Positions 48,560 to 59,579 are shown, numbered from the stretch's first letter. The stretch: 64,000 nt of DNA from Cyanobacterium sp. uoEpiScrs1 (GCF_947331815.1 NZ_OX373462.1:1351376-1415375), one strand, 5' to 3'. Notes: a model not told the origin generated them from the sequence alone. Made by a program: numbers and translations.

Positions 48560-48790
48560 CTACACACAACGACTAATTATGACTAATACGAAAGAAAATT
48601 CAGTTTCACCTTCTAGGCTAAAACTTTGAATAGCTGTCTAGCAATGATTGATTTTGTCTCGAACAGCTTGTAGAGGCAAAACATTCTGGATTCTCTCTAT
48701 CAACTTCAATAAACTTTCCCGGACAGTAGTCTTTTTCTTGATGACTGGTTTAGTAGCCGGTTAAGGAGCTATCCATTTCTGTAGTCTACT
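48560..48790 (-). pseudogene. Decayed gene remnant, minus strand
   Basis: Between stops at 48761-48763 and 48638-48640 a 40-codon minus-strand run reads PATKPVIKKKTTVRESLLKL then IERIQNVLPLQAVRDKINHC. After one stop it continues TAIQSFSLEGETEFSFVLVI. The Pro/Lys-rich lead into an amphipathic KESLLKLIERIQN-like helix recalls the N-terminus of a conserved cyanobacterial family of unknown function (recollection only). Several in-frame stops (TAA, TAG) show the gene is dead. GC content is higher than in the surrounding gaps. Confidence 0.45.
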
Positions 48791-48841
48791 TTAACCCATT
48801 AATGTATGTAATATAATCACTCTCATTAATCCCTTTTTTTG

Positions 48842-48867
48842 ACTGGGTTCTCCTCGGACAACCCAGT
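48842..48867. terminator. Hairpin at the 3' end of sigA
   Basis: ACTGGGTT (48842-48849) pairs with AACCCAGT (48860-48867), 20 bp past the sigA stop. On the minus strand it is followed by an A-run rather than a U-run. It is probably a 3'-end stabilising or weak termination structure. Confidence 0.5.
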
Positions 48868-48886
48868 TTCTCAGTGATGAACTATA

Positions 48887-50026
48887 CTAACGGACATATT
48901 CTTTAAGAATACTATTGCGATTAGGATGCCGCAATTTCCGCAGGGCCTTAGCTTCGATTTGACGAATACGCTCGCGAGTGACATTAAAAATCTGCCCAAT
49001 TTCCTCCAAGGTTTTCATTCGCCCGTCATCTAAGCCATAACGTAGACGAAGAACATCCCGTTCTCGTGGACTTAGGGTGTCAAGGACATTTTCTAAATCT
49101 TCTCTCAGTAGATTTTTAGAGACTTCGTCCTCTGGATTTTCTCCATCAGCCTCAATAAAATCTCCCAGACGGGAGTCTTCTTCCTTACCAATAGGGGTTT
49201 CTAGTGAGATAGGCAATTGGGCAGATTTAGCGATAAAACGAAGCTTCTCAATAGTCATTTCCATACGCGTGGCAATTTCCTCTTCAGTGGGTTTACGGCG
49301 CATTTCCTGGGAAAGAATTTTGGTAGTTTTTTTGATTCTAGAAATGGTCTCGTAAAGATGAACCGGAAGGCGAATAGTACGCGATTGATCAGCTATTGCT
49401 CGTGTAATGGCTTGACGAATCCACCAAGTAGCATAAGTCGAGAATTTATAACCCTTTTCGTGGTCAAATTTTTCTGCTGCTCGGATTAAGCCCAGAGATC
49501 CTTCTTGAATCAAATCTTGAAAAGATAGCCCCCGATTCATATATTTTTTAGCAATAGAAACTACCAGACGTAAGTTCGAATGAACCATTTTGTCCTTAGC
49601 TCTGCGTCCTAAAAAGAGACGGCGTTGAAAAGCATGCCAATCGACATTGACGGCTTCTGCCCATTCCCTCTCAGTGGGGAAGCGTCCCATATGTTCACCG
49701 AGTTGTTCACGAATTCGTTCTAATTCAAGAAGATCAGCAATTTTACGAGCCAATTCAATTTCTTCTTCAGCACGCAAGAGCCGAATACGACCAATTTCTT
49801 GAAGATAAACCCGAATTGAATCCTCCGTATAAGGCTTTTTCTTACTTTGATCACGACGGCGAAAAGCACTCAGTTTTCGGGTTTTTTTCCCTTCTGGTTC
49901 AGTTAATTCCTCATCGATTACCACACCATCAGTCGATGTTCGTACGGCTTCATCGTCATCAGGGATGAAGAATGTTACATCAATCTGAGGTTCAGTAAGG
50001 GTTAATAGCTCATTAGCCTGCGTCAT
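48887..50026 (-). CDS. sigA: Primary RNA polymerase sigma factor, group 1
   Basis: SigA/RpoD, 379 aa from the ATG at 50026, which has AAGAGG 8 nt upstream; a GTG at 50056 is less likely. Region 1.2 ([19 protein letters not shown]), region 2 ([57 protein letters not shown]), region 3 ([31 protein letters not shown]) and region 4 ([40 protein letters not shown]) are all complete. It is the housekeeping sigma factor and fits the TTGACA/TAGATT promoter of tRNA-Glu. The acidic N-terminal region is short, as in unicellular cyanobacteria. Confidence 0.97.
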   Translation of the reverse strand: MTQANELLTLTEPQIDVTFFIPDDDEAVRTSTDGVVIDEELTEPEGKKTRKLSAFRRRDQSKKKPYTEDSIRVYLQEIGRIRLLRAEEEIELARKIADLLELERIREQLGEHMGRFPTEREWAEAVNVDWHAFQRRLFLGRRAKDKMVHSNLRLVVSIAKKYMNRGLSFQDLIQEGSLGLIRAAEKFDHEKGYKFSTYATWWIRQAITRAIADQSRTIRLPVHLYETISRIKKTTKILSQEMRRKPTEEEIATRMEMTIEKLRFIAKSAQLPISLETPIGKEEDSRLGDFIEADGENPEDEVSKNLLREDLENVLDTLSPRERDVLRLRYGLDDGRMKTLEEIGQIFNVTRERIRQIEAKALRKLRHPNRNSILKEYVR

Positions 50027-51033
50027 GCCGTTTTCCTCTTGCTCCTTGAAGTGCACAACTAGAAGATAGGGTGTGGTAGTAGAGTTTACGAATTCAACCT
50101 CCCTACAGTAGACTTACCTGGGGGTGATTCATAAGGTTCCTTGGGAAAAAGCAGTCTGAATCGGCCTGCTTAGAGCCAACTATCATAAGGACTATGATTT
50201 CCAAGCTACCAGTTCGGAAAATTCCCAAGAATAAAGTCGGGGGTTACAAAACTTTAATACCTCTCCGATTGTAGCCTCGATTACAAAAAATCGGGTAAGG
50301 TTTTTGTTTTAATTGCACAAGATCATTTAAGATCTTGAGTGGAGTTAAAAACACTGGACAAGAAATAGCTGGACATCTGTACTCAATCGCTTAGAGACAT
50401 GGTTAATAAAGTCCGTTGACAAGTATATTTTAAGCAAATTACGTTGATAACAACGCCAATTGTCAAATTTACCTGTTTAGATAGTATTGGAATCGCCCGA
50501 GAACTAACCTAAGTATTCCCCAGGGCTCAGCCTCCTCGGCGGACTTAATTTTCAAAGCTAGGCAATCTCAACTCTGATTAAAATTTTAACCATCGTTCTG
50601 AGTTCCCTATCAAAGCTCCAGGACATCAATTCCCAAGAAATGAGAATACTAACTGATAAAAAAGTAGTACGTTTGTCCTTAAACGAGAAAAATTCGTGCC
50701 CTTGCTATTCATACGTTAGCAGAGTTTTTTCTGTGCCGATCACTCAAATATCAAGAAAATAGAACTAATGTAAAAGTTTGATGACCTAGTCCCTTAGATC
50801 AATGGCTAAATTTACTGTGAAGTTATCTTGATTATGATGGCGTTCTAACTGTTAGGTTCTACACCTTGCCATGACTTATATCTCAGATAAAACATCAAGT
50901 CATCTCAAGTAATTAATATTGGTCAAATAAGTAATTAGTGTTAGTAAAACGACTGCTGCGCCCTTTTATAAGTACTTGTCATACCCAGTGCAAAAGCCTC
51001 AGTTAAGAGCGTTAGATTAGATAGTGACTAATA
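50027..51033. other. 1.0-kb gap upstream of sigA
   Basis: It contains the sigA promoter region. The DNA is visibly richer in GC than other gaps, and minus-strand fragments such as HHNQDNFTVNLAIDLRD look coding-like, so one or more decayed genes are likely, but no frame survives. A CAAGATC/GATCTTG stem lies at 50318-50337. Confidence 0.4.
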
Positions 51034-51489
51034 TCAAAAAACAGGTAAAGCCAAAACTGAAATACCAACTCCCCAAGCTAAGCCAGCAAAAACTTGAAAA
51101 GGTGTATGTCCCAACAGTTCTTTTAACCGCTCTTGATTAAGATGGTGTCCATCGTGAAAAAATTCATCTAGGATTTGATTAAGAATTTTGGCCTGAGTCC
51201 CTGCAGCTTGACGAACACCAGCCGCATCGTACATCACGACTACTGCAAATAAAGAAGCAATGGCAAATTCTGGACTATTCCAACCAACGGTTAATCCTAC
51301 GCCAGTAGCTAATGCCCCCACTAAAGCAGAATGTGAACTTGGCATTCCTCCAGTGGTGACAAGATAACGCAAATTTACTGGCCCGTTACGAAATAGTTCA
51401 ATGATTGCCTTTAATCCTTGAGCAGAAAAACAAGCCAGCAAAGACGTCGAAAGGATTGGGTTTTGGAAAATCGTCTCAAAATTGTGCAT
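51034..51489 (-). CDS. Divergent PAP2 family protein (DUF212)
   Basis: A 151-aa membrane protein of the divergent PAP2/vanadium-haloperoxidase-related family. Conserved blocks: SAQGLKAIIELFRNG, TTGGMPSSHSALVGALATGVG (PSSHS motif, in parts), VVMYDAAGVRQAAGTQAKIL, GHTPFQVFAGLAWG. Homologues commonly sit beside crtE in cyanobacteria and may be lipid or prenyl phosphatases; activity is not shown. The ATG at 51489 is preferred over a TTG at 51495. The start lies 20 bp after the crtE stop, so the two form an operon. Confidence 0.9.
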   Translation of the reverse strand: MHNFETIFQNPILSTSLLACFSAQGLKAIIELFRNGPVNLRYLVTTGGMPSSHSALVGALATGVGLTVGWNSPEFAIASLFAVVVMYDAAGVRQAAGTQAKILNQILDEFFHDGHHLNQERLKELLGHTPFQVFAGLAWGVGISVLALPVF

Positions 51490-51509
51490 GGTCAATTTTT
51501 CAAAAACAT

Positions 51510-52439
51510 TTAATTTTTACGGGTGACGATAAAGTTGGCGATTGCCCTTAAGGGGTCAGCTTTGACTCCGTAGGGTATTAATTGGGTGATTGCTCCACTA
51601 ACCAAGTTTTGGGCTTGTCTTTTTGATTCTTCAATGCCCCAAAGGCTAGGATAAGTAGCTTTTTGGTCTCGCAGGTCTTTTCCTGATGTTTTCCCTAACT
51701 CTTCTTGGGTGGAAGTGACATCTAAGATATCATCAACAATTTGAAATGCTAAACCAATATTTTGAGCATATTGGGACAATCGTTGAACTTCTTCCTCTGA
51801 AGCTCCGGCTAAAATTGCTCCTGATACCACTGATGTTTCCAATAAAGCCCCGGTCTTATGAGTATGAATAAATTTCAAAGTATCAATGCTAATATTATTT
51901 TGTCCTTCTGATTTTAAGTCTAATACTTGACCGCCAACCAATCCAGCTGCCCCGACTGTGCGACCCAAGCGAGCCAGAACAGTAATTAAATTGTGGGGAA
52001 CAACGTTACGAGTTTGGGTTGCTACATATTCAAACGCATAAGCTAATAAACTATCTCCAGCCAAAATTGCAATATCTTCTCCATAAACTTTATGATTTGC
52101 TAATTTACCTCTACGATAGTCGTCATTATCCATCGCCGGAAGATCATCATGAATTAAAGACATGGTGTGAATCATTTCTAAAGCGCAGGCAGTAGGCAAT
52201 GCCATTTCGTCGGTACCACCCATCAACTCACAAGTAGTTAAGCAAAGAATCGGGCGTAGTCGCTTTCCTCCTGCTAGTAGGGAATAACGCATTGCTTCAT
52301 AAATTTTTTTAGGACGAGTAATGGAAAGGGAACTATCTAATGCTGCTTCAACTAGTTGTTGTTTTTCTTTAAGATAGGACGCAAGGTCGAAATGTGATAC
52401 TTCTCGCTGCGCCACAAGGTTTTCGCCTATTTTGACCAT
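51510..52439 (-). CDS. crtE: Geranylgeranyl diphosphate synthase
   Basis: A 309-aa trans-prenyltransferase. It condenses IPP with allylic diphosphates to GGPP for carotenoids, phytyl chains and quinones. The first Asp-rich motif [11 protein letters not shown] has Asp98, Asp99 and Asp104; the second is VDDILD (Asp236, Asp237, Asp240). GGKRLRP (57-63), LVGGQVLDL and [10 protein letters not shown] complete the set. The extra residues between the first Asp pair and Asp104 (DDxxxxD) are typical of bacterial and plant type II enzymes. The ATG at 52439 is chosen over a TTG at 52463. It is first in an operon with the PAP2-related gene. Confidence 0.95.
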   Translation of the reverse strand: MVKIGENLVAQREVSHFDLASYLKEKQQLVEAALDSSLSITRPKKIYEAMRYSLLAGGKRLRPILCLTTCELMGGTDEMALPTACALEMIHTMSLIHDDLPAMDNDDYRRGKLANHKVYGEDIAILAGDSLLAYAFEYVATQTRNVVPHNLITVLARLGRTVGAAGLVGGQVLDLKSEGQNNISIDTLKFIHTHKTGALLETSVVSGAILAGASEEEVQRLSQYAQNIGLAFQIVDDILDVTSTQEELGKTSGKDLRDQKATYPSLWGIEESKRQAQNLVSGAITQLIPYGVKADPLRAIANFIVTRKN

Positions 52440-53640
52440 GTCTAAATGCCTTGAACCAAGCAACTTTTTTGAGATTATCTTTATTCAGTTTACACTGAGA
52501 TCTTCTTACTCGACTTCAAGCGGTTATTTTTCACTCTCTTAGTCATAATATTCTCATCCACGACAGCTACTCTTTGGAGGTTGCTCAAGTAGGTAGATAA
52601 GTATATTCAACAATGATATGTTGTTTTCTGTTTGGGTTATATTTTTGTTTGAAGAGGATTCTGTGGTAGTCAATAGTCGGAAATATCTCTAATAAATGCT
52701 TGTGTTGCTAATTATTGATGTTTTAAATGCTAAATTATTGATTACATAGTTAGTTAGGTTTTCATTTGGAAAACTTTAATCTCGGGTGAGTTTTTCTAAG
52801 TTTTCTAATGTCGAGATTAAATTCTGCCACGATATTAATCGATTAATTATCTAACAACTTTTCATTTAAAGGGAAGACTGTCCTCCCCAGTAAACTAAAC
52901 TATTTTCTTTGGCACAATAAATTTAAGAGGGATAGGGTTTTCGTTCAGTTTTGTTAGCATAGTTGTCGTTCTTTCAATTAGAAGGTTGCTTATGTATAAC
53001 GAGGATAAAGACGATTTTGGTAAATAAAATCAAGGGTTGCTCCTTGTGAGTTATTGTTAGATAAGGTGTGAAAGTGCTCAATTTAGCGGGTATTCAGTTG
53101 CAGCCGATAATTTATATGACAGTTTTAAAAGATTTGTATTGGTGGCAAATATTGTTCTATAAAATTTAAGTTATAGATTGATAAATAATTTTTATTGGGC
53201 TTCAGTCAAACTATAATTGATGACAACAGGGAGTACAGAATATACTACCCAAACTTTATAATTATATTATGATTAATATTTTTTATAAAAAATGTAGCTC
53301 TTCTAGTCTGAGTATGATAGATTAATAGCCAATAACTTTCAAAACTATTATTATGTATGAATGTATCATATGATTTTTGATAATTTTATATTTAATAAAA
53401 ATTAATTTTTTAGAGTATTTGAAACCTTGTAAAACAAAACTTTCAGATTTTTTATCGTTATTTTTTCGAAACTGGTCTGAAGAAACAAAAATATTACAGT
53501 GATTTAGTATAGTAATCCTAACTAATTTACAAAATTTACAGTTACTTTTATCTTAAGTTTTGATATATCAAAGTATTTAATCCTATCATTGATATGTCGA
53601 TTTTATACGATTGTTAATCATCATCAATTACTATAATTTT
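52440..53640. other. 1.2-kb gap between divergent crtE and TPR genes
   Basis: No intact gene. A minus-strand run of about 34 codons near 52495-52595 (NLQRVAVVDENIMTKRVKNN) may be a remnant, but the signal is weak. It must carry the crtE promoter on one side and the TPR gene promoter on the other. Confidence 0.45.
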
Positions 53641-54888
53641 ATGTTAAACTTCTATCAAAAAATATACGGATTATTTTCTTTAATTACTGCATTAATAATA
53701 GTAGAATTGTTCAATATTTGGAGTTATTCTTCACTAGCATTCGCTCAAGTTAAAAAACTGGAACTTAATCCATTAGCAACTATTACTGAAGATCCTCTTC
53801 TTCCTTCAGTTCCCCGTCCTCTCACTCCATTTGAACAGCGTAAACTGAGAGAAGAACTAAATACTTTAAATACTGAAGCTCAAACTCAATTGCATATGGG
53901 AAATGATAACATAGCTTTTGAAATTTGGTATCGAGAATTGAGACTACGTAGAGTTTTAGGACGTTTAGAGGAAATTGAGTCGTTAGGAAGAGTAGGAGAA
54001 ATTGCTTGGAATCGAACACGGACTAAAGATGTACGAGTTATTAACAAACGATTAATTACCTTACAAGAATTATCGGAAAAGGAAGATACTTTAAGTCCGG
54101 CCTTATTAAGGAGATTAGCTGATGCCTATAAAAAACTACATGCTCTAGATAATTCCTTAATAATTTATCAAAAGGTTCTCAATAATGCGCGTCAAGATAA
54201 CGATTTCATTGCTGAAGAATCTGCTATAAAAAAATTAGGTCAGTTGTATTTATCTAAATTTGACTATCCTAAAGCCGCTCCTATTTATGAAGATTTACTA
54301 AAGCGTTCTCAAACTAGAAAAAACACCTTAGAAGAAGGAGTATATCTGCAAATCTTAGCCAAGATTTATAGTCGATCTTTGCAACCCCAAAATGCAGCTA
54401 AAATAAAAGAGAAATTAGTTAAAAACTATCTGTTAAGTCAGGAATTAAAGTTGATTCCCCCTTTAAAAATCGCCATAGGAAAAGATTATGAAGCTTTAGG
54501 AGAACCAGAAATTGCAAGTAAAAACTATCAAGAAGCTTATTCATTAGCTTGGTCATTTCAATTATTTGGAGCAGCAGCAGAAGCGTTAACAAAATTAGGA
54601 CAACTTTACCAAAACTATGATCAAAATGATTATGCCCTACAAATTTATAAAAATTTGATTCAAGTAGAACAATTATCCTATAATTATTATGGGTTGATGA
54701 AGGCTTATGAGAGAATTGGTCACATTTATATGGTTAATCAACAATATGAATTAGCTTTAGGTTTTTTTAGAAAAGGGTTAATCATAGCCCAAGCTATTAA
54801 CTATAAACAAAATAACTTTTTAGTCAATATACAAAAAGCTAATACAATAATAGAAGGGGGAGAAATTGATGAAGAAGTTAATTTTTAA
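53641..54888 (+). CDS. Secreted or anchored TPR-repeat protein
   Basis: A 415-aa protein with an N-terminal hydrophobic segment ending in SLAFAQ, which reads as a Sec signal peptide with an AFA cleavage site (about residue 35). A Pro-rich linker (about 55-65) leads to helical repeats over the rest. TPR-like units include LADAYKKLHALDNSLIIYQK, KLGQLYLSKFDYPKAAPIYE, KLGQLYQNYDQNDYALQIYK and RIGHIYMVNQQYELALGFFR. The role is presumably a periplasmic scaffold. The TTG at 53611 is rejected in favour of the ATG at 53641. It converges with mnmH. Confidence 0.8.
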   Translation: MLNFYQKIYGLFSLITALIIVELFNIWSYSSLAFAQVKKLELNPLATITEDPLLPSVPRPLTPFEQRKLREELNTLNTEAQTQLHMGNDNIAFEIWYRELRLRRVLGRLEEIESLGRVGEIAWNRTRTKDVRVINKRLITLQELSEKEDTLSPALLRRLADAYKKLHALDNSLIIYQKVLNNARQDNDFIAEESAIKKLGQLYLSKFDYPKAAPIYEDLLKRSQTRKNTLEEGVYLQILAKIYSRSLQPQNAAKIKEKLVKNYLLSQELKLIPPLKIAIGKDYEALGEPEIASKNYQEAYSLAWSFQLFGAAAEALTKLGQLYQNYDQNDYALQIYKNLIQVEQLSYNYYGLMKAYERIGHIYMVNQQYELALGFFRKGLIIAQAINYKQNNFLVNIQKANTIIEGGEIDEEVNF

Positions 54889-54918
54889 ATTGTTTGTTAT
54901 TTCATATCTTCTACCTTA

Positions 54919-55962
54919 TCAACTTTCTAGTATTTTTTCTATATCTATAGAGTTAAAGTCAGCAAAATAAATCATTTTCTCAAAATTTTTATAAGTTTTA
55001 CTTATGGATTTTTGATAGGCAGGATCGTAATGAGTTACTAATAAGTCTTGCACCAAATCAAACCATTTTTTTTGATCAATCCATCTAAACCAACTATCTA
55101 TTTTTTCTTTGCCATAACGAGATTTTAAGTGGATAAGTCTATCTTTTAGAATATTTGGATAAGTGATTAAATAAGTATATTCTCGCAATAAAAACTTTAC
55201 TCTCTCGGGTAGAGGAAGTTGTACTTCGAGACAAGGTGATTTTTTCATTTTGTGCCAAAGTTTTGAAGGTAGATAGACCTCACCAATCTTATAACTTTCT
55301 GATTCCATCCATATAGATTTAGTAACATCAAAACTTTTCAATTTTTGTAGTAGAAGTGAATCAAAGTATTTTTGTGAAGGTTGATAATCTATCTTTTTTC
55401 CCCATTCTTTTCCTAACAGTGAACCCCGATGATTTGCTATTCTTTCTAGATCTAAAATTTGATGTCCTTTTTTAGAAAGCTTATGTAACAAGTCGGTCTT
55501 ACCAGTTCCTGTTAACCCACAAAGGATATTGTAATTGAACTTTAACGGTAATATTTCTAACTCTTGTCGTACATGTTGACGGTAGGTTTTATACCCGCCT
55601 TCTAATATCTGCACTTTCCACCCAACTTGGCTTAAAATAATAGCTAAACTGTTTGATCGTTGACCTCCCCGCCAACAGTAAATTAAGGGAACATAGTGTT
55701 TATTTTTTCGGATAAAGTATTTTTCTAAATAATTGCTAATATTTTTTGTGACGAGTGAAGCACCTAATTTACGAGCTTCAAATGGTGAACTTTGTTTATA
55801 AATTGTTCCAACTATTACTCTTTCTTGATTGTTGAGGACAGGCAAGTTAATAGCTCCGGGTATATGATCTTCAATAAACTCATTCTCTGAACGAACATCA
55901 ATAATTTCACTATAGTAATTTTTGTTATTAAATTGATTAACATAATGAGGTGATCTTACCAT
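54919..55962 (-). CDS. mnmH: tRNA 2-selenouridine (geranyl-2-thiouridine) synthase
   Basis: A 347-aa MnmH/SelU protein. An N-terminal rhodanese domain (IIDVRSENEFIEDHIPGAIN; active-site Cys96 in YCWRGGQRS) is joined to a P-loop domain with GLTGTGKT (149-156). The enzyme modifies the wobble 2-thiouridine of tRNA-Lys/Glu/Gln, passing through a geranylated intermediate and then to selenouridine when selenophosphate is available. Selenophosphate synthase is not in the window. The gene converges with the TPR gene (30-bp gap) and has a strong hairpin in its leader (55982-56023). Confidence 0.93.
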   Translation of the reverse strand: MVRSPHYVNQFNNKNYYSEIIDVRSENEFIEDHIPGAINLPVLNNQERVIVGTIYKQSSPFEARKLGASLVTKNISNYLEKYFIRKNKHYVPLIYCWRGGQRSNSLAIILSQVGWKVQILEGGYKTYRQHVRQELEILPLKFNYNILCGLTGTGKTDLLHKLSKKGHQILDLERIANHRGSLLGKEWGKKIDYQPSQKYFDSLLLQKLKSFDVTKSIWMESESYKIGEVYLPSKLWHKMKKSPCLEVQLPLPERVKFLLREYTYLITYPNILKDRLIHLKSRYGKEKIDSWFRWIDQKKWFDLVQDLLVTHYDPAYQKSISKTYKNFEKMIYFADFNSIDIEKILES

Positions 55963-57164
55963 GGCTTAGTTTTATTTACTATTAATTTGTAAAAAAAATT
56001 ATTAGATTTTTTTTACAAATTAAACTTGATATTTTAATGTTGACATATCTAGATTGCAAGCATTAAAATTTTAAAAAAATTTAACACTCACAAAATGGTT
56101 GAGTACTTCCCCTCGTAAAACTTATAACAACTATACCACAACATTATTTATGTCTATTGTAGAAGTTGTTTTATAGTTTTTATTTATAATTTAATGATAT
56201 TTTAGTTTTATTTGATCACCCTAAATTAGATTTAATAAATTTAAAATCTCAAAAAATATATAGATTTCTAATAAGTCAAAATCAATAAATCATAAAAATT
56301 ATTATAATTACTAATCTAATTATTTTGCTCCAAATATTGTCTGACTAGTTTCCGTAGATATTGATATTTGACAACTTATTTGTTATCTAATGTAGATGAT
56401 ATCTATGATATGATAATTGAAAACTAGTATTACTATTAGTACATATACAATTACTTATAAAATACGAAAAAACTCATAATAAAAATGTTGTTTGCTTTTA
56501 TGTAAAGTAAGTTTTGAATATATATAGACAATAATTTAAATATTATTATTTATGTATATATAAATTTTAAAAAAACAAAAAAAATAATTGTTATTTTGTT
56601 TTTTATTTTTTTTGAAAAAAATTTGTTTTTCTCTCTAAAAAATGATATTTTATAGTTAGTTAATGTACATTTTAGAGTATAGTAATTATTGTTGGCATGT
56701 TTATTTAATAACTATTCTAGTATCGAGGTGGTAGACATATAAGTAACTTAACTACTAACATAACAGTATTTAAACCCTCTATCTTTATCTTTATTGATTA
56801 CTCTAGTTTTAAGATAACTATTGTGGTTACTATACACAATAATAATATTATTATTATTGTATATAGATAAGATTTATCCCCGCTTTCATAATATTCAGTT
56901 AAAACGTGTCATCATTTGAGTGCTATCTGAGTTGTTGATCATAGCCTTTCTGTTTATAATCTAATACAATCAACTTGCCCGATCTATCTTAAAGTATTTA
57001 AGCTTTTAGGAGTAACGGATTATCTATTTATTATAAAAATTTTATATATTAAAAATAATTTATAACATAAATCTCTAGTTTTGGCTGTTCTTTTCAATTA
57101 ATATGAGATGACGAAATGCCTGTCTTCAGTTAACATTAGATTTTAATTTAAAATAGTAAATTAC
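55963..57164. other. 1.2-kb AT-rich gap between divergent mnmH and UDP-sugar operon
   Basis: No coding frame is supported. Long A/T tracts are common. It holds the stem at 55982-56023 and a TAA/TTA-type microsatellite-like palindrome at 56836-56860. It must contain the promoter of the UDP-xylose genes. Confidence 0.5.
55982..56023. repeat. 17-bp perfect stem in the mnmH leader
   Basis: TTAATTTGTAAAAAAAA (55982-55998) pairs perfectly with 56007-56023 around an 8-nt loop. It lies 20 nt upstream of the mnmH start codon, so if transcribed it would be a 5'-UTR hairpin near the ribosome site; otherwise it is one of the intergenic inverted repeats. Confidence 0.6.
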
Positions 57165-58091
57165 ATGAAAATTCTAGTGACAGGTGGTGCCGGTTTCATC
57201 GGCTCTCATTTGATTGATCGCCTAATGGAACAGAGACACGATGTCTTGTGCTTAGATAACTTCTATACAGGTCACAAACATAATATTGAGAAATGGTTTG
57301 ATAATCCTTATTTTGAATTAATTCGTCACGACATTACTGAACCCATTCGTCTTGAGGTAGATCAAGTTTATCATCTTGCTTGCCCAGCCTCTCCGATTCA
57401 TTATCAATTGAACCCTGTTAAAACAATTAAAACTAACGTTTTAGGAACTTTATATATGTTGGGCTTAGCTAAGCGGGTTAAAGCAAAGTTCTTGTTAGCC
57501 TCTACTTCGGAAGTATATGGCGATCCCGACGTACATCCACAACCCGAAGAATATAGAGGGAATGTCAATTGTACAGGGTTGCGAGCCTGTTATGACGAAG
57601 GAAAACGGGTGGCTGAAACTTTGGCCTTTGAATATCATCGAGAACATAAAGTTGATATTCGAGTTGCACGTATTTTCAATACTTACGGGCCACGAATGTT
57701 AAAAAATGATGGTCGTGTTGTTAGTAATTTTGTTGTTCAAGCCCTAGAAGAAAAACCTCTTACAGTTTATGGAGATGGCTCTCAAACTAGGAGTTTCTGC
57801 TATGTTTCCGACTTAGTTGAAGGTTTAATAAGACTTATGAATAGTGATTATATTGGTCCAATCAATTTGGGTAACCCGGAGGAATATTCTATTCTAAGAC
57901 TTGCTCAGATTATCCAAGAGATGCTTAATCCTAAGATGGAATTAGTCTATAAGGCTTTACCTCAAGACGATCCCCGAAAACGGCAACCTGATATTAATAA
58001 AGCTAGAACTTATCTAGGTTGGGAACCTGTGGTTTCTTTAAAAGAAGGTTTAGAGTTAACTATCAAAGATTTCCAACAGCGAGTTTTTTAA
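57165..58091 (+). CDS. uxs: UDP-glucuronate decarboxylase (UDP-xylose synthase)
   Basis: A 308-aa extended SDR. It decarboxylates UDP-glucuronate to UDP-xylose with bound [14 protein letters not shown] (6-16) is the NAD loop, YHLACPASP the family block, STSEVYGDP the Ser/Thr region, and CYDEGKR the catalytic YxxxK. FNTYGPRM and [18 protein letters not shown] complete the UXS signature. Length is normal for the soluble form. The ugd gene that supplies its substrate follows after 44 bp. Confidence 0.95.
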   Translation: MKILVTGGAGFIGSHLIDRLMEQRHDVLCLDNFYTGHKHNIEKWFDNPYFELIRHDITEPIRLEVDQVYHLACPASPIHYQLNPVKTIKTNVLGTLYMLGLAKRVKAKFLLASTSEVYGDPDVHPQPEEYRGNVNCTGLRACYDEGKRVAETLAFEYHREHKVDIRVARIFNTYGPRMLKNDGRVVSNFVVQALEEKPLTVYGDGSQTRSFCYVSDLVEGLIRLMNSDYIGPINLGNPEEYSILRLAQIIQEMLNPKMELVYKALPQDDPRKRQPDINKARTYLGWEPVVSLKEGLELTIKDFQQRVF

Positions 58092-58135
58092 ACAGCCATT
58101 GACATTTACATTATCAATTTAGAGGATAAAAAACT

Positions 58136-59482
58136 ATGCGCGTTTGTGTCATCGGAACTGGTTATGTTGGGTTAGTCACAGGAGTTTGTTTAGCTCATAT
58201 TGGTCATAATGTTATTTGCGTTGACAATAATGAAGAAAAAGTCAAATTAATGAAGTCGGGACAGTCCCCCATTTATGAGCCTGGACTTTCGCAACTGATG
58301 CACGAATCGGCTGATGTCGGACGGTTAAAATTTACAGCGGATCTGGCTACAGGAGTAGCTCATGGAGAAGTGATTTTTATTGCAGTAGGAACTCCCGCCT
58401 TACCTAGCGGAGAAAGCGATACTCGTTATGTAGAAGCGGTTGCTCGTAGTATTGGCAATAACTTATATCAAGGGTATAAAGTAATTGTTAATAAATCTAC
58501 TGTTCCCATCGGTTCAGGGGACTGGGTTAGAATGATCGTAATGGATGGCTTAAACGAATACCCTAATAATAGTGAAGTCGAGTTTGATGTAGTTAGTAAC
58601 CCAGAGTTTTTACGAGAGGGATCAGCCGTTTACGATACTTTTAATCCTGAACGCATTGTTTTAGGGAGCAATAGTAATAAAGCTATTGCCATGATGCAAG
58701 AACTTTATAGTCCTCTGGTAGAGCGTAAGTTTGCTAACGATACCGCCCTAAATCCTGTTCCAGTAGTAGTAACCGATTTGAACTCTGCAGAAATGATTAA
58801 ATATGCAGCAAACGCTTTTTTGGCTACTAAAATTAGCTTTATTAATGAAGTAGCTAATATTTGTGATCGTATCGGAGCCGATGTAACTCAAGTAGCTAAA
58901 GGCATTGGGTTAGATTCCCGTATCGGTAATAAGTTTTTACAAGCGGGTATTGGTTGGGGAGGCTCTTGTTTTCCAAAAGACATCCTAGCTTTGATTCACA
59001 CTGCGACCGATTATGGTTATGAAACAGCTTTGCTCAATGCCGCCGTAGCAGTTAATAAACATCAACAATTAATTATCATTGAAAAACTACAGCAGGAACT
59101 AAAAATTCTTAAAGGCAAAACCATTGGCTTGTTGGGGCTAACCTTTAAACCTGATACTGATGACATGCGAGACGCACCATCTCTAGCTATCATAGAACAA
59201 CTGAATCGTTTAGGGGCTAAAGTTAAAGCTTATGATCCCATCGTTTCACAATCAGGATTAAGTCATGGGTTGTCAGGGGTTATTATTGAAACTGATCCAG
59301 AAATGTTAGCTGATAGCTGTGATGCATTAGTGTTGGTAACAGATTGGCAAGAGTTTCTTAAATTGGATTTTGGAAAAATGGCTAGTCTAATGGTTAGCCC
59401 TGTAATAATTGATGGTCGCAACTTCTTAGATCGATCCAAGCTTGAATTCTTTGGCTTCCATTATTTAGGAATTGGTCGATAA
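58136..59482 (+). CDS. ugd: UDP-glucose 6-dehydrogenase
   Basis: A 448-aa enzyme that oxidises UDP-glucose to UDP-glucuronate in two NAD steps. VIGTGYVGLVTG (5-16) is the Rossmann loop, NKSTVPIGSGD, NPEFLREGSAV and SAEMIKYAANAFLATKISF the substrate region, and GGSCFPKD holds the catalytic Cys278. The C-terminal UDP-binding part has LTFKPDTDDMRDAPSL. GAGGA precedes the ATG. It forms an operon with the upstream uxs gene. Confidence 0.97.
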   Translation: MRVCVIGTGYVGLVTGVCLAHIGHNVICVDNNEEKVKLMKSGQSPIYEPGLSQLMHESADVGRLKFTADLATGVAHGEVIFIAVGTPALPSGESDTRYVEAVARSIGNNLYQGYKVIVNKSTVPIGSGDWVRMIVMDGLNEYPNNSEVEFDVVSNPEFLREGSAVYDTFNPERIVLGSNSNKAIAMMQELYSPLVERKFANDTALNPVPVVVTDLNSAEMIKYAANAFLATKISFINEVANICDRIGADVTQVAKGIGLDSRIGNKFLQAGIGWGGSCFPKDILALIHTATDYGYETALLNAAVAVNKHQQLIIIEKLQQELKILKGKTIGLLGLTFKPDTDDMRDAPSLAIIEQLNRLGAKVKAYDPIVSQSGLSHGLSGVIIETDPEMLADSCDALVLVTDWQEFLKLDFGKMASLMVSPVIIDGRNFLDRSKLEFFGFHYLGIGR

Positions 59483-59579
59483 TTAATAAGTAAAATTTGC
59501 CGCTAACCATTAGATTTTGAAGATAACCTACTCTATTAAGCAGGGTATATCAGAAAAGGGTTATATATTATATATTTAG

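Noticed and set aside
50027..51033. rnpB or another structural RNA upstream of sigA
   Set aside because: The region is relatively GC-rich, but I could not find the conserved RNase P core or 6S-like pairing; decayed coding DNA explains it better.
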